In this document: one piece after another, positions 54,124 to 64,000 of the stretch
Layout of the letters: each line of letters starts with the position of its first letter
Position numbering within the stretch: the stretch's first letter is position 1
From: Parelaphostrongylus tenuis
Taxonomy: Eukaryota; Nematoda; Chromadorea; Rhabditida; Metastrongylidae
Reading direction: 5' to 3'
NCBI GenBank assembly: GCA_019055375.1
Contig: JAHQIW010000425.1
Coordinates: forward strand, 62,001-126,000
Length of the DNA stretch: 64,000 bases
Program-made: the position numbers and the translations under genes
Notes under the pieces: model-generated
What the model saw: only the letters and a program-made list of their open reading frames with translations
What the model was told of the DNA's origin: nothing
Database searches by the model: none

Positions 54124-56218
54124 TTTTCGAACAGCACCTGAAGGAATATATCGAGTGTTTAAAGGACTTTGCTGAGGATGAACGTGAGGAATTGAACCAA
54201 ATACAATAAGTGCCGAAATCCTTAAAGTGTATTTTGATGACGGGTAGTGTACAAATAAAGTAAAATTTCTGTTTCATCCACTTTAGCGTTTTCACTACTA
54301 TTTTACTGCTGTATTCTGCTTTCCTTCATCAACTGCAAAAAAATTATTCTTGCTGAATTCAAATCCCTCTCCTGTCCTCCATTGTTGTTATTAGAACTGG
54401 TTGTGAAACAGTAGCTGTCCACCTCATTTCAAAACTTCATATACCAATTTGATCGTGTTTCTATTTTTGAGGCATAAAAAACACCGTGGAACCAGTTCAG
54501 TAATTAATTTCAAATGAATTCATGTTTTTCACATGTTACACTTTTCTGCACCGAAGATCATTGAATAAATTTCGAGTCCAACTTTCAAGAAGCCGTAACA
54601 TGGAAATAAGTTTTGAATAATAAACGGTAGAACATCCGGAATTGATCGCTTCGATAAGGATGCGTCATGAGTTTGTTTCCTTCATAAAATCAAAGAGAAT
54701 TCAATGCATATTTGATAAAGAAGACCTTTGATCGCCTACTAATATATCATACCAGTGCTTTCCATTCTCCCGGAGAATTATTGTAGCAGTTTACTGACTC
54801 TGGAGGGACGAAAGCCTTTGTTTGCTCGGAGAGAAAAAAAACGGGCTTACGACCGACTTTGTATGCACTGCACGTCATCTCTACCCAAAGCACCAATATA
54901 AGTGATGTTGAAGATGTCAAACTTCGTGAAAAAATCGGTTTGTAATCAATATTAAATTCATGAGTAGGTGTGCTCATTGTGAAAGAACGCCTAATTTGGA
55001 AGTACCCTTATTTGTCAACTTCATCCAACCAGTCGCCTGCAGATCAATGTTTTTTCAATAATCGATCAGAAATCATTTTATTTGACCACCACTTAAGGTG
55101 GTATGATGTTACAATATACCCAATAATGTAAAGTGGTGTGCAAAAACGTTTGTGTCAGCTGGGAATGAGTTTTTTACTTTTTCCTGAAACAATAACTTAT
55201 GATTTGCAACACTATTTGACAGATTGATGAGCTCCCACTGTTGAGTGTAAAGACCAAATATACTTCCAATCAAATCCACCAATGGAGTCGAGTACATGAA
55301 CATGTTGAGAAGAAATTGTTCCATCTCTAACCGCTCCATGCACGCTTTCCATCACAAATGAGCTTGCTTTGGAGTAAAGATTACTACTGCACAGAAAGGT
55401 GCCAGATATTTCAAAAAAATGCGATTACAATTTTCAAAGTAGATTGTCATTTATAGAGCTAAAGAGCTGACTTCATGAGTATTAACCAAGCGGTCCACCA
55501 ATTTTAAATTCATGTTTTTTTCTAAATTGCATGAATCGCTTTGACAAGACGAAAAGTCCAATTAATTGCGATGAAACCGATTATCGACGATGCTAGACTT
55601 GAATCCGCGATCGTCAACCACTTCTAAGTGTATCCGACATAAAATTCAAAGTGTCTCCGACCATTTCGAACATCGATAGCGATTCTATCACGATTTAGTG
55701 CCGTCGTTTTCTCTTCATGTTCAACTGTCCCCATTGAATAGACGATCGATTCGTTTCGCTGGTGGTAATGGTGGTGGTGGTGGTGGCCTCATTCGTCAAT
55801 AATCCGATCCAATTCTATCCGTACCTCATCTACTGGTATTCCTATAGCCGTTTTTGTTTTATCCTTTATGAGCAGAAAATGTGGAAATTCATTAAAATTC
55901 ATTGATGCGAGCGTGAACGTCTGAACGCTATGAATATTCTCCACTGACAATACTCCTTGATGTCTTCAATACAGTAATATCCTCCGGTCATAGAGTGTCT
56001 CATATCCTTCCAGGATGATCTCTTTTCAGTCTTTCTACACTTTTCTAAATCGACCGTCGATACTGTTCCATCTGTAAAGAGTTGCTATAGACCTTGATAT
56101 CATCAGGAAACTAAAGAAAAATGCACGTAGATTTCAATTATACATAGTTAAGTTTATGAAATCTTTCGTGCATTGAAGTTCAACCGAGGAATAACAAGAG
56201 CTACAATATATCTCATAA

Positions 56219-56485
56219 TCATTAATTGAGCCAACATGTCATGTTGTCTGTTAATGGACTCTTGAACAGCTTGATTCTCGGGAGCCCCTTTCCCCCTTGA
56301 AGAGGTAGGCAAACAACAAACGATGTACACAATCGCCCTCAAGTGATAAATCGCAAGATCGGCATTTTTCATGGCCGAAATACGTATAAGGGGCTGTAGA
56401 AGAGCTCAATCAGAGACCATGTGACATGTTGGCTTGAATAATAATTGTGAGATATCTCGAAATTTGAGCGTGGTCCTAATAAAAC
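56219..56485. repeat. Foldback element, family F (right arm, shorter)
   Basis: Mirror of 51178-51500, lacking about 60 bp between AACAGCTTGAT and TCTCGGGAGCCCC. Confidence 0.7.
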
Positions 56486-56857
56486 ACCCGAAATAAAAAA
56501 AACTTCAAGAGATATAGCCGACCTACCTGCTTAACAAAGTAAAATGATTTGGTGGGATCGTCTTTCGCGGTTGCTTCTGATTCCTTCATTTGTAATCTAA
56601 CTCATCATTTCTTTGTCATGTCATTTCACTGGTACCGAACTTTGAACAAGCACTGATACGAGTTTTGTACGAAGAATAAATATTTTCAAAACGGTGTACA
56701 AGCGATTACACTAAAATGTGTTTAAAACCACAGTTTTTCATAAAGACAAGCACCCATTCAGATACCTTTCAAAGTAATCTATCAATTTGCTTTTTCTTGC
56801 GCAACACTCACGTCAGTCGTGACCGTATTGTTTTTGAAAACAGACTTTATACAACCA

Positions 56858-57027
56858 CTAGCTGAGAAAAGTCGATGCATTTCCTTCAGTTGATAGGTTA
56901 AAAACGAGTCTGCTAGAAAATCTTCTTTTTGTTGATATCTCGGCTTCTTCGCCTTCTTCCGGATGTATTGATTCAGATCCACTGTCTACAGCAGTCTTCT
57001 TCGTATTTGGAGTGCTCTTTGTTCCTT
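56858..57027 (-). CDS. Unknown gene fragment, exon B (right arm)
   Basis: Mirror copy of 50630-50799, with no coding difference seen. Acceptor, stop and length are the same. Confidence 0.5.
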
Positions 57028-57083
57028 CTAGTTGAAATCACAGAAGTAGAACAACTTTTCCAAAATACCATTTCATTGTACAC

Positions 57084-57162
57084 CAGTTGATACGACATCT
57101 ATTGCTGGAGATCTTGTTTTCTTGATGGAAATAAATTCAATGTTAAGGCGTAATTGATTGAG
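57084..57162 (-). CDS. Unknown gene fragment, exon A (right arm)
   Basis: Mirror copy of 50495-50573 with the same donor and phase. The only mismatch noticed nearby is outside the exon, in the hairpin element tail. Confidence 0.5.
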
Positions 57163-57164
57163 CT

Positions 57165-57485
57165 TTTCAACATACCCAGTGATGTAGAGTGATTTGCAAA
57201 ACTTTTCCTTCAGATGGAACTCGAACCCTCATCCCATCCTAGCCGGGGACGCATGCTCGAACCGTTGTACCACCGGCGCCTGTTTTCACGCCACTCTACG
57301 CTAGTGCATTGTAGTGTGTATAGCGTAGAAAGAGAAGTGTGGTGTTAAAACGGTCGTCGATGGTGCAACGGTTCGAGCACGAGCCCCCGGATAGGGTGAA
57401 ATATTGGTTCGAGTCTCAGTTGACGCAAAAATTTTGAACATCACTCTATTTCAGTGGGTATACTGAAACATCATATTACCTCTGA
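57165..57485. repeat. Head-to-head tRNA-like hairpin element, family T (right arm)
   Basis: Mirrored partner of 50188-50492. The plus-strand unit reads GTCGTCGATGGTGCAACGGTTCGAGCACGAG...GGTTCGAGTCTCAGTTGACGC. Confidence 0.78.
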
Positions 57486-58629
57486 AAGCGCTTAAATAAA
57501 CATAATCAGCTAGGCTTTTGCCTCGTATAGAAGGGCATTGTCATATGAGTTTATATGATTGGAAATAGCTCTCCTCCAAAACTTTAGGACGAACAGCTGT
57601 GGAAACAATAAATTCGGATAGATCGGCATTGAAGAAGAAGTCGATGAAACGTTAGCTGGCTTTCTCCGACTATTGTTCACTATTTGATCTCCGAAAAATC
57701 AAATGTTATAAATCCTCTCGATTTTTTTCTTATTTGACTACGGATCAATAGAATCTATACATTTTTGCTAAGAGAAAAGTCTACTTATGCTTGCAGCTAA
57801 GAATTTTGTAAATGTAAGCAACGACGAATTCTTTGTAGGCAACCAGTTGAGTTGTTGATTCTCTTTCAGATCAATCTAAGGTGTTTGCAAACTGCTAGGA
57901 CGTTGGGACGATGTCAGTTGAGTGCTTTGAATGAGACACGGTTGCACATCGTTGCTCGTTCGTCCTTTGCAACAATGCAAAATCTAGTTATTAATACTCC
58001 TCGCAGGGATTCTAGTTGATTTTACTTCAAGCCAATTTTGTGACAGTACTTATCTTCGTCACTGATCAAGCAAGAAATCAAAAGTTGTAGTGAGTGATTC
58101 CATACGTCATTCCATCATAGCCTTCCTGTGATTAGAATTCGACTTTGATAAGGATCTTCATCGCAGCCCAATGCGTCAAACTTCAACCATTGTCCTCTGA
58201 AACCCAATTTTAATTCACGTCGCAGTGTGATCGAGAAATGAATAATTTTTGCTGCGTTGGAGAAACGAAGCGTTAAACCTCATAACGACGATTTTAACGA
58301 CAATTTCTTTTGTCTTCGTTGAAGTCGAAAAATTCGATCCATCGAGCTTCTTCATTATCCTTGTATTTTCCAAATAGCGATTAAATTCTGACTAATGTAC
58401 ATTGAGCTCTACAACTTCTAAAATAGTTTTTAGAAGGACAGCTTTGTCTATTGCCTCCAGAAAGCCGCGTCAGTTACCATGACCTCTTCTAGCGCCGTGG
58501 TTCACCAAAGGTTTGAAAACGTGTATCAGAAACATAATTTATGACTCCTGCTTCAATACCATTTTGGCGTTCCTCAGTATTATGTATTGATATCACTTTA
58601 GCTAGCCGAAAATCACTACAGATTAAGTG

Positions 58630-58945
58630 TCAAAGACTAGAAGGGTAAAGTTCTTAAGATTTATATAACTCCTATAAACGTACAATGCATTCTACCTCAC
58701 TGATAGCATTGCAAACTGTCTGAGTTTGTCTCTGGCTTATAGAATGAATGAAGATGACCGAATTATGTATCAGATCAGTGCCTTCTATTCTATTAGACAA
58801 GTCTGGTGTGGCCAACGCCGGAGGGAGAGAAGGTTTGGTGAGCCCGCGAAATGGAGTCTAGCTAAGGCTAATCTAAGTCCAGAATCGAACTAACAACCAT
58901 GTGCTTATAGCGCAGTATCACTAGCTACTGCGCCACACGTCATTA
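58630..58945 (-). repeat. tRNA-derived SINE, family S (right arm)
   Basis: Inverted partner of the copy at 48715-49012, nearly identical, carried along by the duplication. Confidence 0.8.
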
Positions 58946-61416
58946 GATGAAGTTTTAGAAAATGAATCGCACAACAGTTCGTTAAGCAACGATTAAACTT
59001 TTTGAAACTGTAAATCACAGCAATAAAAATAGCAAAATGTAATTTTTTTCTGTGAACTATGACCAAGTTGGCTCATCATTTCTGTTAGAACTGCGACTAT
59101 GTTGAGCTACTACGATACTTTTGCCAGTAACTCTGCAGATTTCACAATACCAGCATTACAGCAGCAATTATGATAGACTTGCGAGCTATGATCTGAATGC
59201 AGTCGAAATCTTTCAACAGCATTGGCAACTATCTGAGCTATTATCAGCTCAGATCACACGCCGCGTGTGCGACGGCGCGACGCGGAGCAGAGCGGCGGAA
59301 CTCTTTATTATCACGCCTTGCAATAAAATTATGGAAATTTGTTTGGTAATGTGGGGTACCGAGGGATAATATCGTGATTAAATGATGAAATATAGCAGGA
59401 AAGGCTTCTATAAAAAGTACTTTAGTTAAGAGAATGCCCATGTATTGAAAATCATCTATATTTCAACGGAAAAATCACATTGATTCATCCAGCTGTTATA
59501 TAGCTTCGCTTTTTCCTTTTTCATTAGGTTTTTGTATCATGCGATAGCTCGGGGCTGCTTATTTTCCCATTAAGTTTGCTTCGTGAAATGACTTTCATTT
59601 TACTTTCTGCTAATGAAAAAAGCTAACGTTTCGGAAGCAGAGTTCAGCATAAGTCGTGTGATCGCAAGTAAATTGCAATCATAAAAGTCCTCCGCACAGG
59701 AGCTAATTTTTGAGCTGTCCCAGCTCGGAAAATGAGGAACAAAACTACCTTGGCTATTTTATGATGGTGTTCGTTATTTTCATCGTCATTGGCGAGAAGG
59801 AAATCACGAGTAGTCCTTTCTGCTATGTCTGAACATAGACTTATTCTCAGTTGAATATTCTCATCTGAGTGATCCTGATGAAAGATCAATCTTCCACTTT
59901 ACTTCGCAATGTGACAGTTCGGGATACCTTCAATCAACAGGTGGAGATGAACTGATGAAGAATTGCAGGGTGATTCGTTATTTTCGGACTACTATTAGTT
60001 AATATCATTACGAGTTGTCTACGCAATGATCAGCGTAATACTAAGCTGGGCAAGGTGTTATCCTATCGTGGGTGTTATTCACCTTGAGTGCATTAGGGCC
60101 CTGATCGTCGGCACTACGAGTTATTAATGCTTCTAGGTCTTTTCGAACACTCAATCGGCGATCGATATCGATCGATGAGGTCTCTTCAGTTCATTATTTG
60201 CTTTATAGCTTTCATTGATTATTCATGAAATGTGCCATATTTGTTGTTTGATGTTCGATAGAAACACATTTCCGCTTTGATAGGATTTTTCGGTTGGAAA
60301 GTTTTTTTGTCTATCTATGCACATTATCCCTCGGAAATACACAGAACAAAACCGGCTTTGCTATCGACTGGATGATTTTGGTTTGTTGTCATTATGAAAC
60401 TGGCGGTAAATCGTTCATTGAAACGTGAGCGGAAATCGGCTCTTGTTCGAAGCAAACAAAAACGAAATCAACGACGAGAGTATGAGTCAATTGAAGTGGT
60501 CTACAGTATTATGGTCATCAACTGTGTTGCCTACTACTGTGTAGCCCGTTCATATGACTCGATCAAAAATCTGTGAATTTGTAAATAGTCATGAGTGTGA
60601 AGCGGAACTGACCCAAGGGCCTCACTAGCCAATCGTCGAACCCAATGAACAACAACGTCTTTTTGTGAGGCTATCTATTCTTGCTGTGTTGCTGGACTAA
60701 TACAAATAGATGACTTTTCAACCTACAGATTTCAAACCCTCCCTTAGGAAGAATTTGCGGCTGTACTGGAATAGTACTTTTATATGGAAATAGAACTCGA
60801 GATATTCGAGCGAAAGTGATGTCAACACGACTTGCTCATTCTCTGATTACATTTTACAGACGAATATTTTGCAAGTCAAGCGCCTAGTTGTTATTGAAAA
60901 CCATGACTAAGTGGTCAGTTGCAGTCAATAACGAATAGCTGCGTCAAGTGCTCTCCAATGATTCATTTCTTAGGAACGTCTTCCTCAAGCTGAACAGTAC
61001 TCCCCGTTTTTCTCCTACTTCATGACGTTTTCTTTCTTCATTTCCTTTGGCGCTTCCTTCCTCATTGCGTTGGGTAGATGAACGAAAACACAAGGAACTG
61101 ATTGACGTCATCTACTCTTTCACTGTTGATTCAGATGCGGCTTGCTGTATGTAATGTACCGGCGTCGGTTGTGGTAACTGACATTAACGTTAACGGCGTC
61201 ACATTTGCGTTGGCGTTTTGTTCATCTAGCTGTTCTCATTGAATCCATTGAATTTGATATGAAAGTCATCTCGTTCTCTGTTTCTGACATCGCTTTTGTG
61301 TATTAAAGAGGATTCATTCAGTTATATCAACACAGCCTTTTGCCCCAGTGCGTCCTTCTCAATTGTCTTGGATTGTTTTGATTTGGTTAATGCAGTAGTT
61401 ATCGTATTGCTATTAT

Positions 61417-63595
61417 TTCGGCGTTGAAGGGATAAGAGTCTGGGGGAGTCGTGACGTGGATTTAAGTCAGTCTTAGCCAGTGACCAATCGTGTATTACAT
61501 GATACCTCAGACCAATACGTAACACTCAAAAGAATGTAGATATAACTTCTAGGCATTTAAGAAAACTGTCTCAAAGTGGACAAAGATCTTCTTGTAACGT
61601 CCATAAGGTTCCAAAGAATCTAGTCAATTATAGAAGTACCAAAGAATTCGAAAGGAACTTGATTAGATGCCATCAGCGTGGATACCTCAACTCTCGTTTG
61701 TGCATGAAATTTGCAGTTTTTACCTTGAATCATAAGTGAAACGGAGTGAACGAACTAAAAGCGGATCCTTCTGAGTGAGATTTTTCCATTAGTGAACGAA
61801 GAACTATAATTACAAAGCGGTACCTTTTGATATTAATCTCCTGAATAGGTGTAAATTTCTATGAAATAACGTTTCAGTGTTTCATACAAGAACAGAAAAC
61901 CAAACTTATGATTTATTTATTTCAATAAAACTAAATTGTACACAACGAAGTGGATGCAATTTAAAAAACAAGAGGATCTAAAGACATTATGGATCAGATC
62001 TCACAAAAGCTACCCGAACATAGAGAGAATAACGACTGACTGGAACTGCTGTCTCTTAATCCACAATTTTTTGGTCCAAAAAAGCAGGAACTCCTTAAGC
62101 ATCTAAGTAATTTGACGAGGATTGACTTTCTTTATCCATGAGATCACGAGCTCTTACGGTCCTTTACTGGGTCACTACCGTAACCGCCATCAGACTGGCT
62201 GGAACCGCTCAAGGGACGACGAGTTTCTCGACTGAAAATAATCTTTGTAGATCACTTATTTTCACTTTTTTATTGTTTGAATTTCACTCAACCTCTTCTC
62301 TATCAGTTCAGTAAAATCGCCTTCTCTTATTACTTGATTTGCTAATATTTCTCACTTTATGGCCTGACGTTTTCAAACAACTTTTTAGCTCTGTGGCGAC
62401 CGTAAAAAGAGATTTTCGATGCCCACGGTTCTTCAATTTGACCCTTCAAGACCCTCCAAAACTATTTTCGGAAGCTTTTCAAACATTTCAAGCTTTTCTT
62501 AGATCTCTTCCCATTTCGTGAATAAAAAAGTAGAGGACTAATTCAAGAAATCACATTCGCCGCTTTTTGCCGATTTCTAACTTTTTGAAAAGAAGCTCAT
62601 TTTGCTGTGGTTTTTAGTCAAGCTGTGATTAGTTGTTAGTCAAAGGGTTGGAAGTCTCTTTATCTCTATAGAAAATGACTTTTTCCTAAAACCCATTCTA
62701 ATGAATGCGTTTTAGCATGATCATAAGGATGATGAGATCCGAGAATATCTTGGAGCCTAAAATGGCTTCGAACCAACGATTGCCTTCTACGTGGCTCACT
62801 AACATTCCCACTACATCATCGAGGATCTCGCTCTCCTTTTCTCTTAGCAGTATTTAACCTACTACGTTGTTGCCAGCAATCACCTGCTATCAGTATTGAT
62901 TTAGGGAAAAAATCGGCATAAACCCCAGTTAATTTGAACTCGTTGATAAAATCATAAATTTATACTTTAATCATTGTCCAATTTTTATTCTAATGCTAAG
63001 AAAGAACATAAGAATTAAAGTGCTGTAAATGAAATAGGCGGTGAATAGAGTTTGGCGTTTCGTTTCACGCAATTTTTCATTGAACCAGTAAAATATTCTT
63101 ATGAGATTCAAAACACTTTCTGAGATTCTATCAGTGTCAATATTTACTCAGTTGCCTAGACCGTCATAACTCAGTCATTCGTCTACTAAACGTGCATCGT
63201 TTCCACTCAAACGCAAACGTCATTTACTCTGTAATGTAAGTAGTGTGATAGAGTTATTTGAGTGCATAAAAAAAACGTACCAGAAATTACTACGAGCTCG
63301 TTTTATACTTCGAACGAGTTGTTGTTTCAGTGGCACTTGACAACACGTAAGGTGGTATGTCGTGTCTATAAAATAATTATTAGAATTCTATAAATAGAAT
63401 TCAAGAAAGCGAAACTTCCACAAAAACAAACGAACGACAGCAATCACTAGATAGAAAAACGATTGCAAATTAGAGAAAGTTAGATTTATCTGAGACTATA
63501 TCCACAACTGTACGATCAGACGATATTAGTTGTGCGATCTTTTCCCACGAAAATACCACTGAATACCTCTTCATTCGACTGTTTTTATAATCACA
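61417..63595. other. No recognised gene
   Basis: AT-rich flank of the palindrome. A degraded minus-strand tRNA-like repeat lies at about 62755-62830 (plus strand AAATGGCTTCGAACCAACGATTGCC..). Confidence 0.4.
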
Positions 63596-63599
63596 TAAC

Positions 63600-63965
63600 A
63601 TGTTTTGTAGAGAACTTATACAGTACTAGACGGGCTCGTTTCGCCCTTGCACGCTCATCAGTAGCACGGTGCCTTTTGGTTCAGGTTTTCTGAACGAGGT
63701 CTATAGAAACAGCCGAAGAGATATGAATCACTTTATCAGCCACGAGCTCGACTGTTGGTCACTGTAATGTTGGGAGATTTAGCACCCGACTCTGCGGTGA
63801 TTTGTTATTCGGCGCCGATTCCACCATAAGTGGGAGTATATCTACAAAGGATTTGGCTGAACTGAAAGGCACTGTGTACTGAAGAGCCTGTAAAGGCGAG
63901 AACGGGCCCGTCTAGCACTGTATAAGTGCCCTACCGGACCTCATAAAAGGATCAAAACATGCTAT
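63600..63965. repeat. Foldback element, family F subfamily
   Basis: Left arm CTTATACAGTACTAGACGGGCTCGTTTCGCCCTTGCACGCTCAT and right arm GAGCCTGTAAAGGCGAGAACGGGCCCGTCTAGCACTGTATAAGTG are inverted. The inner GCACGGTGCCTTTTGGTTCAG / CTGAACTGAAAGGCACTGTG blocks also pair. Related in layout to, but diverged from, the other F copies. Confidence 0.72.
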
Positions 63966-64000
63966 GTGAATACCAAGAAATTTTCAGCTACTCGTTTTTT

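Larger units (their letters stand above)
54124..61416 (-). repeat. Right arm of a giant inverted duplication
   Basis: Reverse complement of 46241-53567. Arm-specific differences include about 75-85 bp extra at about 60045-60120, about 60 bp missing near 56272 relative to 51380-51445, and about 20 bp extra near 55360-55400. Confidence 0.93.

Noticed and set aside
1..64000. CRISPR arrays, prophage or bacterial operons
   Set aside because: No regularly spaced repeats, no dense coding and no ribosome-binding-site-led gene arrays; gene structure is that of a nematode.

Overview
This window looks like nuclear DNA of a nematode, probably a rhabditid/strongylid (clade V) worm. The sequence is AT-rich. 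Introns end in the short nematode acceptor (TTTCAG-like). The single clear gene is a spliced ortholog of the Caenorhabditis cuticle proprotein convertase bli-4. The rest is almost entirely repeats: tRNA-derived SINEs, foldback elements and mariner remnants. No rRNA gene, convincing functional tRNA, CRISPR array or bacterial-type operon was seen.

Layout. 1-6.3 kb: gene-poor repeats. 6.3-24.07 kb (minus strand): one complete bli-4-like furin/kexin gene. I placed 17 shared exons (signal peptide, prodomain, subtilisin-like catalytic domain, P domain) followed by alternative 3' ends. These are a short transmembrane tail (about 11.2 kb), a small optional exon readable in two frames (about 11.8 kb), and a distal cysteine-rich plus transmembrane tail (9.4 to 6.3 kb). 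Every junction of the long form keeps phase except one: exon 8 has one base too many, so the frame is broken there as given. With that base ignored the long form is 943 residues. A pyrimidine tract and AG lie 7 bases before the start codon and look like a trans-splice or 5'-UTR acceptor.

24.1-46.2 kb: intergenic DNA with simple repeats, SINE copies, a decayed mariner (31.6-32.9 kb), a small inverted-repeat element (41.8-42.2 kb), and a cluster of foldback elements (39.9-40.8 kb). 46.24-61.42 kb: a very large inverted duplication, with arms of about 7.3 kb around a spacer of about 0.56 kb. The arms differ by a few percent plus several indels. Both arms keep an almost identical two-exon coding segment of unknown function (50.5-50.8 and 56.86-57.16 kb) with a 56-base intron. 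61.4-64 kb: non-coding, ending in another foldback element.

The main points for a second look are the giant palindrome and its duplicated unknown gene fragment, a recurring element built from two head-to-head tRNA-like sequences, the one-base frame break in bli-4, and the modular alternative 3' ends of that gene.
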